DNA of 64,000 bases. Source: Morinoia aosen (taxonomy: Eukaryota > Arthropoda > Malacostraca > Amphipoda > Talitridae). The notes beneath the pieces were generated by a model. It searched no databases. It saw only the letters and a program-made list of their open reading frames with translations, and was not told the origin of the DNA. The position numbers and the translations under genes were made by a program. Positions 45,270-54,964 of the stretch are shown piece by piece. The stretch is taken from contig CM059560.1 of the NCBI GenBank assembly GCA_030386875.1, positions 31,986,183-32,050,182 on the forward strand, read 5' to 3'. Every line of letters starts with the position of its first letter. Position 1 is the stretch's first letter.

Positions 45270-45956
45270 GATTCCAACATTTATTTAGGGCAAAATTGGC
45301 GAGGCAAAATAGGTTCACAATGAACACTGATAGCAATTTAGAGTTTCAAATTAGAAGTTTAAATGCAATATCTCGTACAATATGTTTCCAAATACACAGA
45401 CATAATTGAATCTTTCGCATAATAAGTTTCCAAATGCACAGAAATAATTGGATAGATCCAACAAAAGCAATGCACATAGACACGAAATATCAAAAATAGA
45501 ATACGCAATAATCTTATAAAACGGATCAAATCAATAGGAAAACGGGTTAAATCAGTTAATGAAACGGGTTAAATCAATGAATAAAGCAACACACATGGAT
45601 ACAATGGCATCAAAATAAAGAGCACAATAATCTTATTACGGAAGCGGTTTTGCATGGATTAATACATGTCATAAGGAAATAAATCAATAGGGCTAAGTTA
45701 ATAAAACGAATTAAATGAATTAATACACACAGTTAAAGAAATAAATCAATACGCAAATAAAGTGACATGAGGACATACACATTTCTAGGGAAATATTACA
45801 AATTATAAATGAGATGAATGAATTTAAATAATTACTTGGGCCATTTAATTTACGTTACAAAAATTTTTTTTTTGAATAGGTAGCGTGGCAACAGCGGTCT
45901 CTTGTGGAGACGTTAAGTTTTAATGGGTTATGATCCCACACTCGCTGCTCACCAAT
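45270..45956 (-). other. Element 2 leader and primer-binding site
   Basis: AT-rich untranslated leader with several diffuse repeats of 'acgggttaaatcaat'. Adjacent to the LTR the minus strand reads ATTGGTGAGCAGCGAGTG, with TGG at 45952-45954. This is the expected start of a tRNA primer-binding site; the tRNA was not identified. Confidence 0.65.
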
Positions 45957-46856
45957 TGTTATAGCCTCTTTTCTTTTAGAATCCAAGTTCAAGGTTTTTC
46001 AATTTTTTTTCATCTTTTCAAGTCTAAAAATCAAAGGAGTTATTTTCCGAAAGAAAATACGATTCTTTCAACGTGGCCACGTCATTTTTTTTCTTGTTAT
46101 GATGAAAGGTGTACACAAAATATGACAATGGGGTAGATGAGACTAGCAAATATAGGGACAATTGTTACATAAATCTCACGCAACTTGTGTATGCAGCGGT
46201 GACGAAGTTTTATAATAAGGTCTCGAATTGTACGTTAAATTATTAAGTGAAATTAACACAGAGTCAGAGTCAAATACGGAGTGCCTCGCCGTATGCAAAC
46301 TTAACACATCTAATGAGGTGGCACGATGAGACCTTCTAGCGTCGGAGTTTCGCTCTATAATGATGATGCCCTAACCCTCGTCGAACCCTTTAAGTAGCTG
46401 TCGTGCTGCAGGAGTTACCGCAGCTGATCATAGCCGTTGAAGTTGACGCCCGCAGTATCGTCGCGGCTACTCATTGCCACTCGGCCACGCTGCCACTCGC
46501 TCGATGCCACTCGCTGATCGCCATTGTTTGTTGTGGCTATGGCCCAGCCGCCAGCCTGCTGAGACCGGGCTGCTGTTGCCATCCACACGCTGCCACGCTG
46601 CCACACCGCTGCCACGCTGATGCCACATCGTTGCCACGTTGCCACGCTGTAGTTGGGAGCGCAGGCGTCGCCTTCTCCTTTTTTTTTGTAACGGCCGAGC
46701 CCTCGCTGCGTAAGCGTTGCTCTCTCTCACGCCGGGTTTATGCTGAGTTGCACGATTCCTTTTTTTTTTTACAGTAGTCCAGATGTCGGACTCATGTTCA
46801 ACCGTCCTTACTCCTTTTTGTGGTGAAACTTAACGGTTCGTACTAGGGACATAACA
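45957..46856 (-). repeat. Element 2, 5' LTR (right copy)
   Basis: It is 900 bp. By eye it differs from the left LTR only by an extra GTTGCCAC unit in the GCCAC array (near 46632-46643). Confidence 0.96.
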
Positions 46857-46860
46857 GGCC

Positions 46861-46902
46861 TTTTGGTCCTGTTAGGGAGGCTTAAACTAATATCTAATCT
46901 AA
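46861..46902 (+). repeat. Retroposon family R, copy 7, 3' part
   Basis: Continues copy 7 after element 2: 'ggtcctgttagggaggcttaaac' then a TCTAATCTAAT tail. TTTTTCAA at 46903-46910 matches 37792-37799, a partial target duplication. Confidence 0.88.
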
Positions 46903-46910
46903 TTTTTCAA

Positions 46911-47204
46911 CGCCTGCAATTTCGTATTTTAAACTGTTCATCCTGTCATGGTTTTTCATTTTATGCTTGTCATTTTGTCGACATTGTATCATTTCTTGGT
47001 CATTATTATTGTTGTATACCTGAAAGCTGATGCAGGCTTATGGCTTTGAGATGCTGCACGTTTTTAATTTGAATACCTAGTCGTCATTTACGAATACACG
47101 GTCGTTTTGCAGTATAATTCGATGTAATATCTTAAATATTGTACCAATGAACTATTTAAATTTCAGGTTTGAGGGGGTAACCTAAAGAGAATCAGACCCG
47201 TATT
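46911..47204 (+). other. ZnT intron C-D segment
   Basis: Non-coding intron sequence without a recognised repeat. Confidence 0.6.
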
Positions 47205-47217
47205 CTTTCCAACACAC

Positions 47218-47573
47218 CCCTCAGGGGGATACAATTATTGTATCTATGGGAACTAGCGCTCCCAGGGGGACAATGTGAGGGCCCGAGCTAAAGGTTAGGT
47301 AGGCTTTCTTTTGTTAAAATAGAACAGGTTTTGTTGTGTTACGGACCATCTTTTTTTCGGTTCACTGCTGTCCTGTTTTTCAGCGCCTACTACTTTCTTC
47401 TTCAACTTTTTCTTGTTTCATGAACTTCTTTCTTAGCTTTCTGTTTCTGTGCCCTTTCTGCATAGATTCCACGTTCCCTTAACTCCATACTAAATGGTGC
47501 CTTCTTCCTTCCTCTCTTTACATCTCATTGTTGAGGATAGGGAGGCTTAAACTAACTAATAAACTAATAAACT
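47218..47573 (+). repeat. Retroposon family R, copy 8
   Basis: Full length, from CCCCTCAGGGGG to 'aactaactaataaactaataaact'. Perfect 13-bp target duplication CTTTCCAACACAC at 47205-47217 and 47574-47586. It lies 97 bp upstream of the next ZnT splice acceptor. Confidence 0.93.
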
Positions 47574-47682
47574 CTTTCCAACACACAAACTTAATTTCGT
47601 ACGCCTAAAAATTTTTGCCAAGAACCTCTGCCTCTAAGTTTTTTAATTCGAATGAGACGATAACGGGAGCTTACGCTTGCAG

Positions 47683-47858
47683 GGTCTGTGGTTGTGATCA
47701 TCAGCGCGCTGATCGTGTGGAAGACAAACTTCCAGTACAAAACTTACGTGGACCCTGTGCTGTCTATGGTGCTGGTGCTCCTCATCACCTACACCACCTG
47801 GCCGCTGCTCAAGGAGAGCGCTCTCATTCTGCTCCAGACCGTGCCCACCCACATACAG
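47683..47858 (+). CDS. ZnT1-like zinc transporter, exon D (helices 5-6)
   Basis: Completes helix 5 (SVVVIISALIVW) and gives a short loop, much shorter than in mammalian ZnT1. Helix 6 follows (VDPVLSMVLVLLITYTTWPLL), then KESALILLQTVP, one of the most conserved ZnT1 stretches. The acceptor is GCTTGCAG (47675-47682) and the donor is CAG|GTGACA (47859). Phase fits exon C. Confidence 0.96.
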
Positions 47859-47878
47859 GTGACATGCTCTCATGTATT

Positions 47879-47965
47879 GTACAGAAATGACGAACTAGGA
47901 AATACCGAATTCACCGATGAAGCGTTTTCGGGGGTGAAACGTCCTATATAATAATAATAATAATA
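47879..47965 (+). mobile_element. 87-bp retroposon fragment with (TAA)n tail in a 292-bp ZnT intron
   Basis: Flanked by a perfect 15-bp duplication, ATGCTCTCATGTATT, at 47864-47878 and 47966-47980. The body ends 'ggggtgaaacgtcctatataataataataat', so its 3' tail (TATATAATAATAAT) is the same as that of the TAA-type R copies although the body is unrelated. It lies 20 bp downstream of the exon D splice donor. Confidence 0.9.
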
Positions 47966-48150
47966 ATGCTCTCATGTATTTAACCCATCCTAATACCGGT
48001 CACCTGACCAAGCTGGTACTGCCCATTTGCTCTGTGTATACCTATATTTACAGTGAGTACTTAGGTTAAATTAGTCTACCTGCTAGTACGCTAAATTATC
48101 TTGAAGCACATGAGCTATAACACTGAGCAATGTTCTGTCGTCACAACCAG

Positions 48151-48260
48151 GTGGAGGGCATCCAGCAACAGCTGCTGGGGGTGGACGGCGTGCTGGCGGT
48201 GCACGAGTTCCATGTCTGGCAGCTCGCGGGCGACAGGATCATCGCGTCTGCTCACATCAG
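48151..48260 (+). CDS. ZnT1-like zinc transporter, exon E (cytosolic domain)
   Basis: First part of the C-terminal ferredoxin-like cytosolic domain, with the ZnT1 signature VHEFHVWQLAGDRIIASAHI. This domain dimerises and binds zinc in the cation-diffusion-facilitator family. The acceptor is CACAACCAG (48142-48150) and the donor is AG|GTCACT (48261), leaving two bases of Arg. Confidence 0.96.
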
Positions 48261-48830
48261 GTCACTCTCACGAACTCGCTCACGATCACATCGTTCATTT
48301 ACTTCAGCCTGTGTAATTGGGGTTGGAGTACCTTGTTTGTTTTTACCTTGTTCATCAGTCGTATGGGTCATTAGCCCAACACGTGTTGGAAACATCCTCA
48401 GATTGCTGCATAGATTTACTTCAGTATCGTGTACCCTTTGCGTGCCACAGGCTACCTTGGTCTGAACTATTTTGGTCGCTATAGATGCCCCGGCGAAAAC
48501 ATGATACTAAAGTATTCTTCATGTACTGTCGGCTACCTTGGCCTAATTCTTAATTTAAATCGACTAGCGCGTATCTTTTGCGTAGTGCGAGTTACCTTGT
48601 TTTGATTTATCTCAGTAGTGTGTGTCCATCCCGTATTGCCAGTAATCTTGGCTTCATTTAGGAACACTTCAATTAGAGTGCATCCTGTATATACGGTACT
48701 GTTGATTTTGTCTTATCTAAGAAAATTTTCCTCAATTATTGTCTTTCCAAATACAACAAATATTGCCTATTTTGCAATAGAATTGATTGTCTTTCTAGTA
48801 CGGCTTATGTGAGGTTAAATTTTATCGAGT
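48261..48830 (+). other. ZnT intron E-F, 5' part
   Basis: Non-coding. Several loosely similar 'ctaccttgg' phrases occur around 48330-48660 but do not form a clean tandem array. Confidence 0.5.
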
Positions 48831-49206
48831 ACTAGTCCACCCCTTTTATTTGAAATAAGAAAGAAGGCAAAACGAAAGAAAGGCCGTAAAATAGAAAAAT
48901 TCAATCTCTCGAGAGTTGATGAGGCCCAGTGCACACGGCCCGTATCACAGATACGCTCGTCACGCACTTTCGGTTGGCTTCGGACAGACAGAGAGACGGA
49001 CGGACACGGCTCCTATTATAGTATAAACTAGTCCACCCCCCTTTATTTAAAATGAGAAAGAAGGCGATATGAAAGAAAGGCCGTAAGAAATAAAAAAATA
49101 AATCTCTTGAGAGTTGATGAGGCCGAGCCCGTATCACAGATACGCTCATCACACTCTTCTGGCTGGCTTCGGACGGACGGACGGACGCGGCTCTTATTAT
49201 AGTATA
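48831..49206. repeat. Tandem duplication (196 + 180 bp) of an unidentified repeat
   Basis: Two direct units start ACTAGTCCACC at 48831 and 49027 and end 'ttattatagtata'. Each contains a CTCTCGAGAG-type palindrome, the hairpin GTATCACAGATAC and a run of GGAC/GGACG repeats. The units differ at many positions, so the duplication is not recent or the units inserted separately. A minus-strand frame spans both but encodes nothing recognisable. Confidence 0.85.
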
Positions 49207-50075
49207 GATTGCTGGGCTTACATTGGTTTTGTTTAGTGCACTACAGTGAGAGCCTCCGGTGAGCAATGGCTTTTTCTCTAGTGCCTTACCTACTTTTGAT
49301 GTTAACTGCTCGCAATGGACCAGTCGTCAAATTTTCTTCGTTAGTGTACTACTGGCAGCGTAAGCCTTTCCGAGTTAACTTGACCGCGCAAGTACTGTAG
49401 CACGTAGTGTAGCTAATAACTTTGAAAAGCTTTATTTCGATGACGTGAATTGCTTGAAAACACGGCTACAGGACCCAGCGCGAGCCTTGTTTGGGGATTC
49501 TATTGCTCTATCTGTTTATGAAATTCTATCTTACTATTAATTTTTTTAGAATATTAGAATATCTAGTGCGTCATCAGTTAGGTTTCGAGCAAAGCTTGTC
49601 AGTTGTGTTCCAGAATTTTTCTTACCTGTGCAAACATTGAATATATTTCAGCTTGGCGCAGTGAAAAAATGCACGAATGAAAAGATTTTTGTTAATCATT
49701 GGTGTCACACATTTACAAGTACTATTATGTGCATATGAGCCTTATTTAGTACAATTTCATCGGATAGAAATACTTCGTGTATTATTTTCCTCATCCACAT
49801 CATGGTGTTGGCTTATATAATTACAAACTTTAAAGTGCTATTTTTCTCTTTGTCAAGGGCATAAATATTTATTTCAAGGTAATTTTTTGCAAGTAAAGTT
49901 GTTCAACTTAATATTTACTATTGAAATTCGATGAAAACGAGTGAATTTTTTTCTTTTTTTTCTTTCCCCTCATGGAAAAGCGCTGGATTTGCTCATTATT
50001 TTGCCGTTGACGGCGATTATTTGAATCGTACTTTGTCAGAGCAGTACAGTGTTATGAATTTTACTTGATGGGCAG
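49207..50075 (+). other. ZnT intron E-F, 3' part
   Basis: Non-coding. The acceptor GATGGGCAG is at 50067-50075. Confidence 0.6.
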
Positions 50076-50286
50076 ATGTCGCAACCTTCAAGACTACATG
50101 GTGCTGGCGGAAAAAGTGAAGAAGATGTTCCATGAGGAAGGTATCCACTCAACGACAATTCAGCCTGAGTTTGTAGAACTGGAGGTCGAATCCATCCACT
50201 CTGACGAGAATTGCATCTTGGACTGCCCGAGCAACGACAAGGATGACTGCGCAGCCAACACCTGCTGCGGGCCCACCACCAGACAG
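50076..50286 (+). CDS. ZnT1-like zinc transporter, exon F (end of cytosolic domain, Cys motifs)
   Basis: Completes the cytosolic domain (CRNLQDYMVLAEKVKKMFHEEGIHSTTIQPEF matches the ZnT1 family throughout). A Cys-rich tail follows (CILDC, then DDC, then NTCCG), at the place where ZnT1 proteins carry paired cysteines. Phase fits exon E, and the donor is CAG|GTAAAT (50287), phase 0. Reading through the donor would stop at 50395-50397. Confidence 0.95.
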
Positions 50287-50456
50287 GTAAATAAGCCCCG
50301 TGAATCAACAACGCGCCCCTCCAGCGTCTTCCTCGTCCCAAAAGCATGCTTTGAGGAAGTGGCACTTCCTCTTTGGCCGCCGTGGGGCATATGTTAATGC
50401 AAGGTCGTGTCCTGGCTCAAGGGCTCAGACGGTCTCAAGTGTAGCTACTATTTCAG
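50287..50456 (+). other. Start of the 12.3-kb last ZnT intron
   Basis: Intron sequence; it contains a possible alternative acceptor, CTACTATTTCAG, ending at 50456. Confidence 0.5.
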
Positions 50457-50630
50457 GGTCTTCTGAAGCTTCTTTTGAAGACCGAGGTGGTTTGGTCACA
50501 AACTGCGATAAGCAACAGCATGCCCTCTCCACCATCCAAACCAGTGCACCTCGTAGCTCTGACCCAACTTCCAGTACCTACTTCTGATGCACCCTTGCTC
50601 CTTCACGCTGATCTGGTGTTACCCACTTGA
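50457..50630 (+). other. Possible alternative 3' exon of the zinc transporter
   Basis: After a good acceptor (50445-50456) the phase needed by exon F is open for 57 codons to a TGA at 50628-50630. The predicted tail is Pro/Ser/Leu-rich. A competing frame over the same bases is open for 42 codons and looks equally protein-like, so the assignment is weak. If used, this exon would replace the tail encoded at 62635-62808. Confidence 0.25.
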
Positions 50631-52378
50631 GCTTTTAACTTTGAGTGGCGATTTCTGAGCGGTTCTTTTTCTTTACTTTCTGTTGATAGTGGTTTCTGTG
50701 TTTTTCAGTGCATTTAAAATTTTTTGAGGTACGTTTTTTTTTATGGCCATATCCTACAGCATTTCTAGGCCTTGCACTTCTGATTTTGCTGTTTGAATTC
50801 ATCTCCATTATTTGCACTAGCTAATAAGCTCTTAAATATCACTGAATTGCTATTAGTCATTAGTCATAAATCCTTGTACCTTTCCACAACATGTAATTTT
50901 TCATCGTAAAATCTTTGTATGATATAGACTCTAATAATAGCATGATATTAGTTAAGCGTTCATTCTGATCTCAAAATCATTTTGCAGCAAAAACTTGAGT
51001 AATGTCCTGAATCCTAAACGCTCGGGTAGGGCTTCTTCAAGTTCGAATGACCATGTTAAAACTTGCGCAAGTCGTCAAGATTAAATTTTACGTAATGAAA
51101 GTCAAGAAAAAGTCAACTGAGAAATTACTACAAACAACGTTCATTCAGAATTAGGGTGTAAATAACTTTTGAATATTTAAACCGCGAAGCCCTCTTCCTA
51201 TACCTATTAGGAAGCTTGTATAGTGACCTATCATTATTTTGAATAATATGGAGTTCCAATGCGCAAAAATCTCCCTAATAAAAGCACTACTTGGGACTGC
51301 AGTACGTGTGTTGTCGAGTGCTGTCTTTATCTTCGCTCGGAAATCACTCCACTTACGGATATCATTTTCATAGTCCTATTGTATGACTTCAGCTCTGAAG
51401 TCGAGGACTGGCTGTAAACTCGTAATATTGTTGACGCACCTGTGCGTGACTTAGGCTTACACTTGCTTTCACGCATGAGTTGTGCGTGCAGCCGTGCGGT
51501 ATCGCAGTCATGTTGTGGCTGGGGTATACCGGGCACTGCTGCCAGCTCCTGGGACACCGAGGGAACTCAAGCATTGTTAGGCGCGTTTGTTGGTCCGCAC
51601 ACCTCCCTTGTAAGGAAAAAATTTTGTATCTCAATTTTCACAGCGCATTTGTTTCTGAAACACTCTCCTTCCTTTTTTTTCATTCACCGTAATTAAAGAA
51701 ATTAATAGCAGTTTAGTAGGAATGTAATATTATCACCCCGACGCATGATCGGCGAGATGATTGAATATGTTCATGCAACCTGTATAAGTTAAACCTTTGG
51801 TTGTTTCATTAGTGCTACGTGGATTTTGTTAAAAACATCAAGCCACTATTTTTGAATGAATGCATTCATGGAAATGGACGTTATCTGTATGATGACGTCC
51901 ATTTCCTTTCCAAACACGTTTCCTGTGAAGGGACCCGCCGGTGGTCACTGAGAAGATTTTCATAGTGCTGCTGACTGACCTGCAGTCACTAATTCAATTT
52001 TTATAAATACTTGAAAGCTAAATGACGGCACGATCCAGTAAATGTTTGCTATTCAACATTGCTCAATACTATAGTCCAAATTTGAATTGAATATTGAACT
52101 TCAGTTTAACCCATCGCAGGAAACGTGTTTATATCCATGAGTTTTGCATCCTAAACTTTTACGTTTCAGTAGATGGCGCGCCTACACTTTACATGGGCAA
52201 GAGTCAATATTCTTTCAAAAAGCTTAATAGTTAAATTACCTGCTCATACTTTTTCTATTTCACCGTGTGATAAAACATCATACCTCCTCTTCCTTCATGA
52301 TGCTTCCATCAAACGCTGGGTAATGCCCGCATCAAATGATTTTTTTTAGTTGTACCCAATTATTGCATGATATTTTAA
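50631..52378 (+). other. ZnT last intron segment
   Basis: Non-coding; contains a perfect inverted repeat at 51870-51906 and no other recognised feature. Confidence 0.55.
51870..51906. repeat. Perfect 12-bp inverted repeat (hairpin)
   Basis: GGAAATGGACGT and its exact complement are separated by 13 bases. It is isolated, in the last intron. Confidence 0.85.
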
Positions 52379-53504
52379 GGGGGTCCTCCGAGGCCCCTTT
52401 TCTCTCTGATGGTCATTTTCCATGTTTTTGTTGGAAAAGGACCCTTAGGTGGTGGGCTATTCGGTCTTAAAATTTTATGGCGCTACGGACAATAGGTCCT
52501 ACCCAAGGGGGGGGGGGGGAAGGAGGGGGTAAGGGGACCAAAATCCTAAATTTTCGACCCCATATAAAAAGAAAACAAAAGAAGAAATGAAAAATTTGCG
52601 AATGTACTTTTATTATATATGTTACAAGGCTTCTAAAACTGTCTTTTTTTTCTAGCATAAAAACTCAATGAGTTCTATTCCTTTGAAATATCAATACCAT
52701 TGGACTAAAAACCAATATGTCAAATTTTTTCATAAACTAAGGCCTGAATCAAAAAAACGTATAAAAGAAATTGTCTTTCTTTTCAAAAGTTACATGTAAT
52801 AGTCAAATTTCATAAGAATCAAACTGAAAACAAAAAATTTCATAATTTTATGAAACAAGTAAAAGTTTTTTTAATTTTTTTTTGTAAATTACAATTCACA
52901 GTGTGAATATGATGTTATGCATGGAGGTTATCGAAATAAAAATGAAAACAGCATTCAATTACATAAATTTTCCATTATATTACACTTCAACAAAAAATTT
53001 TGTTTTTGGCCTATACTGTAAAGTCACTTATTTTCAAAATTCAAAAGAATAGAAGTCATCGAGTTTTTATGCTAGGAAGAAAACAAAGACAGTTTTAGAG
53101 TCCTTGGAACAATTCTAACAAACTGATAGCTTTCGATTTTCCAATTTTTACGTTGTTTTTTTTTTCTGCTAGTTCAAAACCTAAAAATTCGGTATATTTT
53201 AGGTATTGATGAAATATCGCATGTATAAAAAAATAATTTCAAATAGAAAATTCAGACTTATCAGTTTGTTTGCAATGTTACGAGGATTTCAAAACTGTCT
53301 TTGTATTTGTTTTAGCATAAAAATTCATTGACTTCTATTCATTTGAAAACACCCCAAAAATGAACCAAGAAACAAGTTAAAAAAAAAACTAAGGCCTAAA
53401 TCAAAAAACTTCTCGAATAGAATATGTTTCTCGTGCAAAAATACATATAGTGGCCAAATTTCAGACCAATCGGATCAAAATTTAATTTTGACAGGAGGAC
53501 CCCC
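52379..53504. mobile_element. TTAA-flanked 1.13-kb inverted-repeat element
   Basis: Perfect 11-bp terminal repeats, GGGGGTCCTCC (52379-52389) and its complement (53494-53504), are flanked on both sides by TTAA (52375-52378 and 53505-53508). The interior is non-coding and AT-rich. It carries three copies of a ~55-bp motif ('aaaactgtctt...tagcataaaaactca...tctattc'): direct at about 52635, inverted at about 53045 and direct at about 53291. TTAA targets occur in piggyBac and Kolobok superfamilies; the GGGGGTCC end does not decide between them. Confidence 0.85.
52507..52538 (+). other. G-rich tract with quadruplex potential
   Basis: A run of 13 G is followed by shorter G runs (GGGGG and GGGG) within about 30 bp, inside the TTAA-flanked element, on the sense strand of the ZnT intron. 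Confidence 0.8.
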
Positions 53505-53508
53505 TTAA

Positions 53509-54794
53509 ATGGCTTTCCCGCCTGCCACCCTGCATGGGGCGAGAAATTGCCTCAAAGCCGCGCTCAGTTATTTGCTCTCTTCAAAGTTTTCTTGTTTGCC
53601 TATTTTAAGCCAAAATTTTGCTGAATTTGAAAGATTCAGCAAGAATGAAGCCAATTTAGCAGCCCTGACTCATGTGTGTTTAGCAAGTGCCTGTTGTGTT
53701 GCTCCTCATTTGCAGAGCACAACGTCTTCGTTAGTGATTTTTGTATCTACTTTGTTCATTGTGTTATCTTAGATCTATTTGCATCAACGCTTTGAGTATG
53801 TGTACCCACGCTCCTGATATAACTTTGGTGTCAGTTATATCGATATCTAGAGGTTATTCTGAAGGTATCAATTCTTCATTTCTGTTGTAAAAATGCATAA
53901 CTTCCCTAGTAGAGTACGTATCCCTTTTTTTTTGTTTCTACATTAGTGTCCCGAGAAAGGATGAAAGGAAAACCAACGTGGCTAAGAAAACCAACACTAT
54001 TTTATTGACTGGAGTTACTTATGTATGAAGTTCGTACCCTGCAGTTTTCTTACGTTAAACTCTTGACCTGCCAATAAATTTTACCGGCTCCTCTAACTGT
54101 TTGTAAAAAATCTCGAAAGTGCTTGGCGCAGGGACAAGCGTCCTAAAAACTGATGCACATTGCCAGTTGAATTCCTTAAAGGATTATTCTTTGTTTGCTT
54201 TTCAAATAATGTGCTTATTCAAGGAAGTATGTAATCTTTGAGTTATACCCATAGTTCAGTGACGATGCCACTCAAACTGATTACTAATATTCCCATGATC
54301 GAGGCTTCAACTACACTTATTTTAAAATTGCCGATTTATGCCCATGATTTTTTCATTATACTTTAGTTTTTCATTATATTTCATTATATTTATTTTATGA
54401 AAACCCGCAGAGCAGGTGTATATAAACTCAAGATGCTTTCCCTCTCTTTCTACTTGGTGCACTGATGATTATGCGTGATCACAATGGCATGCCACATTCA
54501 AATCGTGTATTTTCATGGAGTTTCCATATCTAAATTTTCTATAGCCTAAATTTATACGCGATATTATGATTTTACCCACGCATCATTACTATAGCTTTCA
54601 AATTGTTCTCCAACTTAATGGATCATGCATGGCACTGCTTTGCTTCGAAGAATATTCTTGCCCCCGTACATCGGTTTCTCTCTTATCTTGTGTAAGTGCA
54701 CGATTCAAATAGTTATAATTCGTATGCTCTCGGAATGCAAATGTGGCCTGTTTCATGAAGAGTTTTGGTGTAAGCATGAGTTACCGAATTGTTT
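53509..54794 (+). other. ZnT last intron segment
   Basis: Non-coding. A GC-richer patch at 53509-53760 has an 87-codon frame with no recognisable domain. Confidence 0.5.
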
Positions 54795-54964
54795 TGCAGC
54801 AGGAGAAGCAGAGTGCGTCCGCAGACTACAGACGACGAAACGCCGGAATGCCGTTGTATAAGTCCCCACTTACCCCTCAGCACCGCCTTCTTCCCCTGTC
54901 TCTGTGTTGCCTAAGGTATCTGCTGTGCATTTCACTTCCGTGGCTTGCCTTCTGCTTTGCGTGA
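54795..54964 (+). other. Weak candidate alternative 3' exon
   Basis: A GC-rich patch begins right after the pyrimidine-rich acceptor-like 'attgttttgcag'. In the phase left by exon F it is open to a TGA at 54962-54964, with a hydrophilic start (SADYRRRNAGMP) that turns hydrophobic. No phase-0 donor was found, so it could only be a terminal exon. No homology was recognised. Confidence 0.15.

Larger units (their letters stand above)
38114..46856 (-). mobile_element. Element 2: complete Gypsy-type LTR retrotransposon (8.74 kb)
   Basis: LTRs at 38114-39005 (892 bp) and 45957-46856 (900 bp) start TGTTATAGCC and end GGGACATAACA. The outside duplication is GGCC (38110-38113 and 46857-46860). Gag and Pol frames are open, and the LTRs look identical except for one 8-bp duplication, so this is a very young, possibly active copy. 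Integrase follows RNase H as in Metaviridae. It is antisense to the host gene, in the large intron C-D, and splits R copy 7. Confidence 0.97.

Noticed and set aside
47879-47965. Hammerhead ribozyme in the 87-bp retroposon (GATGA..GAAA)
   Set aside because: The core has CCGATGA instead of CTGATGA, stem II does not pair and there is no matching stem III.
48840-49140. Hammerhead-like GTTGATGAGGCC in the tandem repeat
   Set aside because: No CGAAA partner at the required position.
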